Shown: positions 1-8,192 of the stretch, one piece after another
Position numbering within the stretch: position 1 is the stretch's first letter
Layout of the letters: each line of letters opens with the position of its first letter
Source of the DNA: Hungatella_A sp034142505
Lineage (GTDB): Bacteria > Bacillota > Clostridia > Lachnospirales > Lachnospiraceae
Direction: 5' to 3'
Length of the DNA stretch: 64,000 bases
NCBI GenBank assembly: GCA_034142505.1
Contig: JAWZDV010000043.1
Coordinates: forward strand, 24,691 to 88,690
Position numbers and translations under genes: made by a program
The notes under the pieces: generated by a model
Database searches by the model: none
What the model was told of the DNA's origin: nothing
The model's input: only the letters and a program-made list of their open reading frames with translations

Positions 1-1712
1 TTTCCAAAATAGAAGAATCCAAGTGGTGTATAATACATACCGTCCACTCTGTCATTCAGCATATACTTCTGGGTATAGAAGTACAGTGGGCAGAGAACAT
101 TGTCTTCCTTCATCAGAATATCCTCAGCCTCATGCATAGCCTTCATACGCTCTTCCGGTACGGAGGTAGCCTTCGCCGCGTCAATCGCCGCATCATACTC
201 AGCTCTGGAGTACTGTGCATCGTTGTTGCCGCCATCGGTATACCACATATCAAGGAAGGTAATCGGGTCATTGTAGTCTGCGATCCATCCGTTACGGGAA
301 ATCTGGTAGTTGCCCTGTTTCCGGTTCTCCAGGAATACGTTCCAGTCCTGGTTGTTCAGTGTTACGGTAACGCCCAGTACTTCCTGCCACATATTCTGTA
401 ATGCTTCGCCAACTGCTTTGTGCTCGTCATTGGTGTTGTATAAATACTCAACAGTCGGGAAACCTTCGCCGTTCGGATAGCCGGCCTCTGCAAGCAGTGC
501 CCGTGCCTCCTCACAGTTCTTCTCATAATCCTCTTCTTTTACGCTGTAATACTCTCCGCCAACGGTACGGAAATCATCGCCGCTTGGGTCCACATCAGCC
601 GCACCTGCCGGAACAAAGCCGGTAGCTGGAACCTGGCCGGTCTGAGTAACGCTCTCTACAATGTAGTTACGGTCAATTGCCAGTGTAAATGCCTTACGAA
701 TCTTCGGATCGGAGAAGATCTCATCCTCGACGTTGAAACATGCATAGTAGGTTCCTAAGTAGTCTACGATATTTAACTCGCCGGAAGCTAAGTAATTCGG
801 AATCTCATCCGTAGGAACTTCCTCGATGAAGTCAATCTCACCGCTCTTGTAAGCAGCCAGAATTGCGTTGGCATCATCTAACAGAGTGAACTTGATGCTG
901 TCCGGACCTAATTTGTCATAATCATAGTACTCTTCATTCTTCACACCTAAAATATAAGCGTTGTGTGACCATTCAGCCATCTTGTACGGACCGTTGCCAA
1001 TGTAGGTTGCTACATCGTAGGTCCACTGGTCGTTGCCCTCTGTCATGTCTTCACGAACCGGGTAAGCAGCCGGGAAGGCAAGAATTTCCTCAAAGTATGG
1101 GCAGTCATAGGTCAGTACAATCTCAAGAGTCTTATCATCGATCGCTGTTATGCCAAGGGTGGATGGATCTGCGCCGTTGTTGGCAATGTCATTGTAACCC
1201 TTCACCATATCGATCATGTATGTATAATCCGCTGCTGTCTCCGGTTTTGCCAGACGCTGCCAGCTGTATACGAAATCACCTGCCGTTACCGGTTTTCCGT
1301 CGGACCATTTGATGCCCTCGCGCATCTTGAAGGTGTAGGTAACGGTTCCGTCATCATTGACTACCTTCTCCCAGGACTCTGCCTGGCCAGGAGCCAAAAT
1401 AGCGTTTCCGTCTCCGTCGTCCACTCTCTTCACAAGTCCCTCGAAGAAGTGGTTAATCATAATACCACCGTCTACCGCGGAGTTTAACGCCGGGTCGATG
1501 GACTGTGGCTCGGATGCCAGACATACGGCGATGTCGAAGGTACCGGAAGCTTCTTTCGTCTCACCTGCTGCGGTCGTCTCAGCTGCTGCGGTTGTTGCAT
1601 CACCTGCTGCTGTGGTTGTCTCCGGTGTTGTCGTCTTGCCGCCGCAGGCTGCTAAAGACAGTACCATCACGGATGCAAGAGTCAGAGACATAACTTTTTT
1701 CATGTTTCTCAT
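1..1712 (-). CDS. oppA: Oligopeptide ABC transporter substrate-binding lipoprotein (OppA/DppA family), C-terminus outside window
   Basis: Extracellular peptide-binding component (SBP family 5) of the Opp importer; last gene of the leftward oppBCDF-A operon. The reading frame starts MRNMKKVMSL, followed by a hydrophobic stretch and a LAAC-G lipobox (Cys near residue 23). A Thr/Ala/Glu-rich linker leads into a typical SBP_bac_5 sequence: LASEPQSIDPALNSAVDGG, then KMREGIKWSDGKPVTAGDF, then the DRNYIVE and GYPNGEGFP segments. An AAGGAGG box about 10 nt upstream supports the ATG at 1712 over the in-frame ATG at 1703. The frame is open to base 1, so the last part of the protein is missing. A 138-bp gap without an obvious terminator separates it from oppF. 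High expression of the binding protein through the operon promoter or read-through is expected, but not shown. Confidence 0.95.
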   Translation of the reverse strand, partial: MRNMKKVMSLTLASVMVLSLAACGGKTTTPETTTAAGDATTAAAETTAAGETKEASGTFDIAVCLASEPQSIDPALNSAVDGGIMINHFFEGLVKRVDDGDGNAILAPGQAESWEKVVNDDGTVTYTFKMREGIKWSDGKPVTAGDFVYSWQRLAKPETAADYTYMIDMVKGYNDIANNGADPSTLGITAIDDKTLEIVLTYDCPYFEEILAFPAAYPVREDMTEGNDQWTYDVATYIGNGPYKMAEWSHNAYILGVKNEEYYDYDKLGPDSIKFTLLDDANAILAAYKSGEIDFIEEVPTDEIPNYLASGELNIVDYLGTYYACFNVEDEIFSDPKIRKAFTLAIDRNYIVESVTQTGQVPATGFVPAGAADVDPSGDDFRTVGGEYYSVKEEDYEKNCEEARALLAEAGYPNGEGFPTVEYLYNTNDEHKAVGEALQNMWQEVLGVTVTLNNQDWNVFLENRKQGNYQISRNGWIADYNDPITFLDMWYTDGGNNDAQYSRAEYDAAIDAAKATSVPEERMKAMHEAEDILMKEDNVLCPLYFYTQKYMLNDRVDGMYYTPLGFFYFG

Positions 1713-1850
1713 AATACTTATTTCCTCCTTTTCTTTCCTTTTTTCCGGCAGGCTCCCTTTCCCCTCCAGGCAAACGCCCGGAAGCGATTCCCCACCGGAT
1801 ACTTGTATCTTTCATCCCGTTCGGGAAATGATACCGTAACGACGAGGTCT

Positions 1851-2861
1851 CTAACCTAAGAGATGGCAAGCTGCCCAATGTCCCGGTTCATACTCTTTAA
1901 ACGCAGGCATTTCCATGGAACATTTCTCTGTGGCGTAAGGACATCTGGTGTGGAACCGGCATCCGCTTGGCGGATTGATGGGGCTCGGAATATCGCCTTC
2001 CAGCACGATTCTCTGGCGGCTTCTGGAAAGTTCCGGGTCCGGAACCGGCACTGCCGACAGCAGTGTCTTGGTATATGGATGGATGGGATTCCGGTTTAAC
2101 TCATAGCTTTCGCCTAGTTCCACCAGAGACCCTAAGTACATAACACCGATTCTATTGGAGATATGGCGCACCACCGATAAATCGTGGGCGATGAAGAGAT
2201 AAGTCAGACCCATCTCCTCCTGCATATCTTCCAGCATATTGACAACCTGTGACTGGATGGACACATCCAGAGCCGAGATCGGCTCGTCACAGACGATAAA
2301 CTCCGGTTTGACCGCCAGGGCGCGGGCGATTCCCACACGCTGCTGCTGGCCGCCGGAAAACTCATGGGGATAACGGTTCCCATGCTCCGTGTTCAGTCCA
2401 ACTTTTTTTAACAGTTCCTTGATCATGTCGCTGCGGTCGCCCTTGCTGGCCGCCAGCTTGTGGATATCAATGGCTTCCCCGATGATCTCGCTGACCGTCA
2501 TACGCGGGTCAAGAGATGCGGACGGGTCCTGGAAAATGATCTGCATTTTCCGCCTGTACGGCAGCATGTTGACCGCCTTGGCCTTGCCGATGGGTTTCCC
2601 CTCGCTGTTCAACGGATTGTCATAAATCGGCTGGCCGTCATAGATAATCTTGCCGCCGGTAGGTTCATGAAGCCGGAGAATGGTTCTTCCCAGGGTCGTC
2701 TTGCCGCAGCCCGACTCTCCCACCAGACCAAGGGTCTCCCCTTTTTTGATAAAGAAAGAGACATCCTGAACTGCCTGGACGCCCGGCCCCTTCATTCCCT
2801 TAACCGGGAAATATTTTCTTAAATTCTGAATCTCAAGGAGTGTCTTTTCGTTGTTATTCAT
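1851..2861 (-). CDS. oppF: Oligopeptide ABC transporter ATP-binding protein OppF
   Basis: Second ATPase of the Opp peptide importer, acting on the cytoplasmic face with OppD. The sequence shows a Walker A box (GESGCGKTT), the FSGGQQQRVGIARAL signature, Walker B (FIVCDEPISALD) and the H-loop region (FIAHDLSVV). The oligopeptide/dipeptide C-terminal extension has the cysteine pattern GCRFHTRCPY...KC...AACH, which in this family can hold an Fe-S cluster. I place the start at ATG 2861 because the GGAGG box sits about 9 nt upstream of it but directly against the ATG at 2870. The start overlaps the end of oppD by 8 nt, so translational coupling is likely. About 337 residues, the normal length. Confidence 0.96.
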   Translation of the reverse strand: MNNNEKTLLEIQNLRKYFPVKGMKGPGVQAVQDVSFFIKKGETLGLVGESGCGKTTLGRTILRLHEPTGGKIIYDGQPIYDNPLNSEGKPIGKAKAVNMLPYRRKMQIIFQDPSASLDPRMTVSEIIGEAIDIHKLAASKGDRSDMIKELLKKVGLNTEHGNRYPHEFSGGQQQRVGIARALAVKPEFIVCDEPISALDVSIQSQVVNMLEDMQEEMGLTYLFIAHDLSVVRHISNRIGVMYLGSLVELGESYELNRNPIHPYTKTLLSAVPVPDPELSRSRQRIVLEGDIPSPINPPSGCRFHTRCPYATEKCSMEMPAFKEYEPGHWAACHLLG

Positions 2862-3906
2862 TTGCAGCATCCTCCCTCTTTTCCGTATTTCCTGGGATGT
2901 TTGATGCTGTTTTCTGCTCGTTTAACTGTTCCTGTACTCTAAGCCAGCACGCGGAGCGGTGATTACCCCCCCCCAGGTATACGTAGGGCGGCATTTTCTC
3001 CAAGCAGATTTTCATGCAGTGCTCGCATCTTGGCGCAAACGGACAGCCCTCCGGCGGATTCAACATATCAACCGGGCTTCCCTCGATGGGAATCAGCCTC
3101 TCGTACTCTTCTGCGTCAACACGCGGCATGGAGCGCAAAAGCCCCAGGGTGTAAGGATGCGCCGGATGATAAAAAATGTCATCCACCGGCCCCTGCTCCA
3201 CCATTCTGCCCGCATACATCACGGACACTTTATCGCAGATATCAGCCACAACGCCTAAGTTGTGGGTGATAAAAATAATCCCCATATTCGTCTTCTTCTG
3301 AAGCTCCTTCATCAGTTCCAGAATCTGTGCCTGGATGGTCACATCCAGAGCCGTGGTCGGCTCATCGGCAATCAGCAGCTGCGGATGGCAGATCAGTCCC
3401 ATGGCGATCATCACACGCTGGCGCATACCGCCGGAAAATTCGTGGGGATACTGTTTCATCCGCTTCTCCACGTTGTTGATGCCCACCATCTCCATCATCT
3501 CCATGGCACGCTTTTTGGCGTCCTCCGCGGAGATCTTCTTGTCATGGGCCCGCAGGGCCTCCACCAGCTGGTTGCCCACGGTATAAACCGGGTTTAAACA
3601 GGTCATAGGGTTCTGGAAGATCATGGCGATCTTGTTGCCCCTAAGGTTCGTCATCTCCTCCTTGGAATAGCTTAAGACGTCCTGCCCCTCAAAGGTGATG
3701 GAACCGCCCACTACTTTACCCGGGCTTTCCAAGAGTCCCATGATGGAGTAGGCCTCCACGCTCTTGCCGGAGCCGGACTCGCCCACAACGCCCATCACTT
3801 CCCCATAATTCAAATCATAAGATATGCCTCCCACTGCCTTTACCTCACCGGCAGGAGTGAAGAAGGAGACATGTAAATCTTTTACTTCCAATAATTTCTC
3901 AGCCAT
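2854..3906 (-). CDS. oppD: Oligopeptide ABC transporter ATP-binding protein OppD
   Basis: First ATPase of the Opp importer (350 aa). Walker A is GESGSGKS, the signature is FSGGMRQRVMIAMGL, Walker B is LLIADEPTTALD, and the H-loop region is FITHNLGVV. The C-terminal domain carries the cysteine cluster GCPFAPRCEHCMKIC, with the last cysteine (SACWL) about 20 residues later. Nine consecutive G on the coding strand (2966-2974) encode part of LGGGN between the third and last of these cysteines, so slippage there would remove the final cysteine. A GGGGGAG box five nt before the ATG fits the start. It lies between oppC (15-nt gap) and oppF (8-nt overlap). Confidence 0.96.
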   Translation of the reverse strand: MAEKLLEVKDLHVSFFTPAGEVKAVGGISYDLNYGEVMGVVGESGSGKSVEAYSIMGLLESPGKVVGGSITFEGQDVLSYSKEEMTNLRGNKIAMIFQNPMTCLNPVYTVGNQLVEALRAHDKKISAEDAKKRAMEMMEMVGINNVEKRMKQYPHEFSGGMRQRVMIAMGLICHPQLLIADEPTTALDVTIQAQILELMKELQKKTNMGIIFITHNLGVVADICDKVSVMYAGRMVEQGPVDDIFYHPAHPYTLGLLRSMPRVDAEEYERLIPIEGSPVDMLNPPEGCPFAPRCEHCMKICLEKMPPYVYLGGGNHRSACWLRVQEQLNEQKTASNIPGNTEKREDAANE

Positions 3907-3921
3907 ATTGTCTCCCCCTCT

Positions 3922-5313
3922 CTATTTCTTTAATTTCGGATCTAAGGCGTCTCTTAAGCCGTCGCCAAAGAGGTTGAACGCCAGAATCATCACACTCAGC
4001 ACCACAGCCGGGATAATCAGACGGTAAGTGTAGGTGTACATACCGCTCAGCGCATCCGTCGCCATGGAACCAAGACTTGGCAGCGGCGCGGACACGCCGA
4101 CACCTAAGTAGGACAAGAACGATTCCAGGAAAATCGCGGACGGAATCTGCAAACAGGTAGTCACCACGATCTGGCCGATACAGTTGGGAAGTAGATGGCG
4201 GCGGATAATCCGGCTGCCGGAAGCTCCCAGGGCTTTTGCCGCGGTCACATACTCCTGCTCCTTTAACTGAAGCACCTGTCCGCGGATAATACGGCTCATG
4301 GTTACCCAGTAAAGCAGTCCGAATGCGATAAACAAGGAGATCAGGTTCGGTCCAAGCACGCCCACAAAGGACTTGAGCGGACCCGTGCCTGAGTTTACAA
4401 ATTCCGTTAAAATCGGTTTTAATGCCGTCGCAATCAACAGCACCACCAGCATCTCAGGAACCGCGTAGATCAGCTCCACAATCCGCTGCATCACCGCGTC
4501 CACCTTACCGCCACAGTAACCGGAGATGGAACCGTACAGCGCGCCGATCACCAGCACTAACAGTGCCGCGCAGATACCAACCGTCATAGAAACTCTGGCC
4601 CCGTACATCACGCGGACCAGAATATCACGTCCGTACATATCGGTACCAAAAATATGTGGAAATACTTTCTCCCCCGCCGCTTTTCTCTCAAGCTCCGAAG
4701 AGGAATAGCCAAACAGTTTCTTCTTAATGCCAAGTTCTTTTCTCAGCGCTTTCACGTCAATCTCTTCGGATTTCTTGGAGGCATTCTGGGAAGCCACCTT
4801 AGCCTGGGCCTTGATCTTCGCCTTGTCAATCGGAGTCAGCTTCTCGCCCTTGGCGGCGGCCTCCTCCTCAGCCTTGGCAATCATGGCGTCCACGTCCAGC
4901 ACTTCCGTGGCGGTACGGGCCGCAATCTCGTCATCCAGCCGTTTCTGGTCTTCATTGGTATAGTGATAGGGGTATAAATCCTCCGCTCCCGTATTGAACT
5001 GCTCATATCCGTATGGAATAAAAAGCGGACCCACAAAGGCAAACAGGAACAGAAAAATCACCACTCCCAGCGCCACCATAGCCACTGTATTCTTCTTTAA
5101 ACGGCGCCATGCGTCCTTCCAGTAGGACACACTCTGGCGGTCCTCCATAAAGTTATCCTTCTCGTCCTGAGTCGCCGGCGCAAAATCATCGTCTGTCAAA
5201 CTGTTCCAATCCAGAATGGACTCCACGTCAGGCTGTAAGGAGACGATGCAGCGCTTCATGCCCTTTCGCTGGGTGTCAGCAGGAGGTACTTTCTTTGTCT
5301 TATCGTTACTCAC
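3922..5313 (-). CDS. oppC: Oligopeptide ABC transporter permease OppC with a long charged insertion
   Basis: Inner-membrane permease of the Opp importer. It has an OppC N-terminal region, a first membrane segment near residues 74-100 (VALGVVIFLFLFAFVG), and a BPD_transp_1 domain in the C-terminal half. The EAA loop is recognisable as the stretch around AAKALGASGSRIIRRHLLPN. The start is GTG at 5313, preceded by GGAG with 7 nt spacing, directly after the oppB stop. At 463 aa it is about 150 residues longer than usual OppC. The excess is a Lys/Glu/Ala-rich segment of about 110 residues between the first and second membrane helices (EEEAAAKGEKLTPIDKAKIK and following), predicted to lie outside the membrane and to form helix or coiled coil. 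What it does is unknown. Confidence 0.95.
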   Translation of the reverse strand: MSNDKTKKVPPADTQRKGMKRCIVSLQPDVESILDWNSLTDDDFAPATQDEKDNFMEDRQSVSYWKDAWRRLKKNTVAMVALGVVIFLFLFAFVGPLFIPYGYEQFNTGAEDLYPYHYTNEDQKRLDDEIAARTATEVLDVDAMIAKAEEEAAAKGEKLTPIDKAKIKAQAKVASQNASKKSEEIDVKALRKELGIKKKLFGYSSSELERKAAGEKVFPHIFGTDMYGRDILVRVMYGARVSMTVGICAALLVLVIGALYGSISGYCGGKVDAVMQRIVELIYAVPEMLVVLLIATALKPILTEFVNSGTGPLKSFVGVLGPNLISLFIAFGLLYWVTMSRIIRGQVLQLKEQEYVTAAKALGASGSRIIRRHLLPNCIGQIVVTTCLQIPSAIFLESFLSYLGVGVSAPLPSLGSMATDALSGMYTYTYRLIIPAVVLSVMILAFNLFGDGLRDALDPKLKK

Positions 5314-5315
5314 GT

Positions 5316-6263
5316 CTACTCTCCACCTTTCGTCAAATTGATTCTCGGATCAGCCACCTTATAAAGAATATCCACCACCATATTCATCAGGATAATGAAG
5401 CTGGCTAAGAACACGGTCGTCCCCATGATCACCGGGTAATCCCTGTTCTGAATGGACTGCACCAGATAACGGCCCAGTCCCGGGATGGAAAATACACTCT
5501 CCACAACGAAGCCGCCGCAAAGGGTAAATGCCACCTGTGGCCCCAGGTACGTGATTACCGGGATCAGGGCATTTCTCAGAGCGTGCTTAAAGATAATCTT
5601 GTTATTCTTCAGGCCTTTAGCGCGGGCCGTCTTTATGTACTCCTGGTTCAGACAGTCAAGCATCGCCGACCGGGTCTGTCTCGCCGTATAGCACATGGGG
5701 TAAAATCCCAGGGAAAAGCAGGGTAATACATAAGACCTCCACCCCAGGGCAGGGTCAAAAATCGTCGGAAAAATCTTCAGGGAAGCAATTCCTCCCGCAA
5801 AGGCCACCAAAAGCACGGAGGCCACAACAAAGCTCGGTGTGGAGATACCAAGGGTACACACAACTCGCAGGATGCTGTCCGTTGCCTTCCCACGCTTAAA
5901 AGCGGAGAGACACCCAAGAGGAACCCCAACCAGCACCGCCCAGCCAAGAGCCAGCGCACCGATTTTAGCAGAAACCGGGAACATCTCCAGGATAATGTTG
6001 AGCACCTGACGGTTCTTCTGCATCTTCAAAGAAACACCGAAGTCCCCGTGAAGCAGATTCTCCAAATATTTGCCCAGCTGGACAATCACCGGTTTATCCA
6101 GGCCATATTTGGCATTCAGCGCCGCCAGAGTCGCCGCGGACGGAGTCTTCTCACTCAGCCAGGGACTGCCCGGAACCGCGTTCATCAACAGGAATGTGAC
6201 ACAGGTTACCAGAAAGATCGTAACCAGCGCCATCCCCAATCGTTTAACAAAATACTTACCCAT
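5316..6263 (-). CDS. oppB: Oligopeptide ABC transporter permease OppB
   Basis: First gene of the opp operon and partner permease of OppC. It is 315 aa, the usual length, with an N-terminal membrane helix (LGMALVTIFLVTCVTFLLM) and the family motif around MNAVPGSPW. A BPD_transp_1 core with several hydrophobic segments follows. The cytoplasmic EAA-type loop reads YIKTARAKGLKNNKIIFKHA. The stop codon lies three bases before the oppC GTG, indicating tight coupling. A good sigma-A type promoter lies about 94-122 nt upstream. Confidence 0.96.
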   Translation of the reverse strand: MGKYFVKRLGMALVTIFLVTCVTFLLMNAVPGSPWLSEKTPSAATLAALNAKYGLDKPVIVQLGKYLENLLHGDFGVSLKMQKNRQVLNIILEMFPVSAKIGALALGWAVLVGVPLGCLSAFKRGKATDSILRVVCTLGISTPSFVVASVLLVAFAGGIASLKIFPTIFDPALGWRSYVLPCFSLGFYPMCYTARQTRSAMLDCLNQEYIKTARAKGLKNNKIIFKHALRNALIPVITYLGPQVAFTLCGGFVVESVFSIPGLGRYLVQSIQNRDYPVIMGTTVFLASFIILMNMVVDILYKVADPRINLTKGGE

Positions 6264-6356
6264 AAACTCACATCCTACTTTTCTTTTTTCAATTTATGCT
6301 TTTGTTTTTTTGCTAATATCGCTTCTTAAATTTACATAAAAGCATACGTATCCGTT

Positions 6357-6385
6357 ATTTTACCTTAAAATGCAAGGCCGGTCAA
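6357..6385 (-). promoter_or_regulatory. Probable sigma-A promoter of the opp operon
   Basis: On the minus strand TTGACC (6380-6385) and TAAAAT (6357-6362) are separated by exactly 17 bp. The position, about 95 nt upstream of the oppB start, suits a leader of about 90 nt. No operator or riboswitch could be recognised in the AT-rich leader. Confidence 0.7.
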
Positions 6386-6463
6386 GAGTTTGGAAATATT
6401 TTTCAAAATTTTTGTCCGATTAGTAAAGACGATTGTCTTTATGGCAGATACAAAAAGACGCAT

Positions 6464-6506
6464 AAAAATCCGGAATGTTTCATAGTTATACATAAAACAT
6501 TCCGGA
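6464..6506 (-). terminator. Rho-independent terminator after the PepSY genes
   Basis: Perfect 12-bp inverted repeat (6469-6480 with 6495-6506, arm TCCGGAATGTTT) with a 14-nt loop, followed on the minus strand by TTTTT. It lies about 30 nt after the stop of the leftward PepSY gene, insulating it from the opp promoter. Confidence 0.85.
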
Positions 6507-6536
6507 AAAATATAATATCTTGTTTATGATATAGTC

Positions 6537-7181
6537 TTAATCCCACCTATACTCGCGCTCATAATCCAATATAGTTCCCTTTATGGCATCCAGTTCTATC
6601 TCGTATTCATAATCTCCATAATAAAACTCCACCTGATATTCAGCTATGCCATCATCCCAGTCAAGGTGAGACTTCTTAAACGATACTTGTTCCGCCGTCA
6701 GCCCTGCTCTTTCAAGAGCCAGGGATTTCGCCTTCTCCACTCCAATATAACTGTCCGCATCTATACCAGAGCCGGACCCGGATTGGTCATAGTATTCTGC
6801 ATCATAATCATAGCTTAATATCGTCCCTGTACAGGCATCGATATCATAATCATACTCCGCATAACCGGATGGATAATAAAACTCCACCTCATACTGCCAG
6901 CAATGGTCATCCCTTTTCAGCTCGGTATGCAAAAACGTAATCTGGTCACCGGACAGACCCGCATGGTCCAGTGCAATTTCCTTAGCCCTGTCCTCGCTAA
7001 TATAGTCAGCCGGCCGGCTGGTGTTTCCAGACGGTGTTGTATGCCGACTGCCTGACTCTGCCATGGCGGTTATGTTCATCATACCAAACATCAGTACAGC
7101 AAGCAGGGAGCCGGTTCCCGCTCTCAGCACCCTTTTCCACATTACTTCTGATTTTAATTCTCTGATATTATCTTTTCTCAT
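6537..7181 (-). CDS. Secreted protein with two PepSY domains
   Basis: A 214-residue exported protein. After a basic N-terminus, a hydrophobic stretch (SLLAVLMFGMMNITAMA) resembles a cleavable signal peptide with AMA before the mature part. Two PepSY-type units follow, each starting with an ISEDRAKEIAL or IGVEKAKSLAL helix and ending in a Tyr/Asp-rich strand pair (YDYDIDACTGTIL and YEYEIELDAIKGTIL). PepSY domains are known from propeptides of secreted peptidases and from YpeB, where they are thought to modulate peptidase activity; no peptidase is present here. The start at 7181 has GAGGAGG with 6-nt spacing. It lies 14 nt after the PepSY lipoprotein and is presumably the last gene of the response regulator operon. 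Confidence 0.85.
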   Translation of the reverse strand: MRKDNIRELKSEVMWKRVLRAGTGSLLAVLMFGMMNITAMAESGSRHTTPSGNTSRPADYISEDRAKEIALDHAGLSGDQITFLHTELKRDDHCWQYEVEFYYPSGYAEYDYDIDACTGTILSYDYDAEYYDQSGSGSGIDADSYIGVEKAKSLALERAGLTAEQVSFKKSHLDWDDGIAEYQVEFYYGDYEYEIELDAIKGTILDYEREYRWD

Positions 7182-7195
7182 TCAATACCTCCTCG

Positions 7196-8140
7196 CTAAT
7201 GATAAATTGATTCAACCTCCCAGCTTCGTATCGCTCCGCTGTACCCGTCAATCTCAAACTCATACTCCATATCATTATAAATAATCTTGCCCTCATACTC
7301 CAGCCGCCCATCATCATAATCCGTTTTAAATTCCAGGATATCCGAATTTTTGGCGCCTGACACTTCATTTAAGGCGATCTCCTTCGCCCGGTCGGCGGAA
7401 ATCATATTCTCATTGGCTCCCCCTGTTGGGAGACGGATGGGGTCCTTACTCTCATAATCGCTACTGATAACTGCTCCGGTCTTTGCGTCTATATCATAAG
7501 AATACTCCTCATTGTTTCCGGCATAAAATTCGATTTCGTAGACCTGCCGGCCATCCTCCCAGTCCAACTTACATTTAGAAAATGTGACCTGGTCCGCGGA
7601 AAATCCGTCATGGTCCAACGCCTTTTTTTTCGCATCCTCCTCCGTAATCAGATTATTGCCGGCAGCGTCTGACGGCGCTTTCCGGCCATTCGCGGTGTCC
7701 CGTGCAGTACTGCTGTCCCGACCGGCATCGGTCCCGCTGTCCCGACCGGCAACGGTCCCCTGTGAAGCACTGCTGTCCCGACCGGCATCGGACTCCGCCG
7801 GATTCGCACTGCCGTCAAAGGACTCCAAGACGTCTTGACCGCGCTGTGCGGCAGAGGTTCGGCTTTCAATTACCGTACCGGTCATAGCATCTATATCATA
7901 CTGATATTCCATTCCATCGACAGTAAAATTGACCTCATAGTAGTCTAAATCATTTTGACGGCTGAGAGTAGATGTCGTGCGTTCCACAGTATTTGCCGGG
8001 ATACCGGCATCTGCCAGCGCCAATGTTTTCGCCTCATCAGAGCTGATGAGTTTGGACTGGCTGTTTAAATCGGAACAACCTGTAATCAAAACTACCGCCA
8101 TGCCCAATGCACAGCATAACACGATTTTCCTTCCATCCAT
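7196..8140 (-). CDS. Lipoprotein with three PepSY domains
   Basis: Predicted membrane-anchored lipoprotein (314 aa) with a short signal peptide ending in the lipobox LITGC (Cys22). Three PepSY units are visible: ISSDEAKTLALADAG...YQYDIDAMTGTVIES; ITEEDAKKKALDHDG...YSYDIDAKTGAVISS; and ISADRAKEIALNEVSG...YEFEIDGYSGAIRS. Between the first and second lies a low-complexity linker of about 60 residues with repeated GRDSS-type units. An AAGGAG box is 10 nt upstream of the ATG. It lies 52 nt downstream of the sensor kinase, which suggests a role in envelope sensing or in controlling a secreted peptidase under that kinase; this is inference from context. Confidence 0.87.
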   Translation of the reverse strand: MDGRKIVLCCALGMAVVLITGCSDLNSQSKLISSDEAKTLALADAGIPANTVERTTSTLSRQNDLDYYEVNFTVDGMEYQYDIDAMTGTVIESRTSAAQRGQDVLESFDGSANPAESDAGRDSSASQGTVAGRDSGTDAGRDSSTARDTANGRKAPSDAAGNNLITEEDAKKKALDHDGFSADQVTFSKCKLDWEDGRQVYEIEFYAGNNEEYSYDIDAKTGAVISSDYESKDPIRLPTGGANENMISADRAKEIALNEVSGAKNSDILEFKTDYDDGRLEYEGKIIYNDMEYEFEIDGYSGAIRSWEVESIYH

Positions 8141-8192
8141 GGGTATCTTTCTCCTTCCACTATGGGTATATGATAACAGATGAATATGAAAT

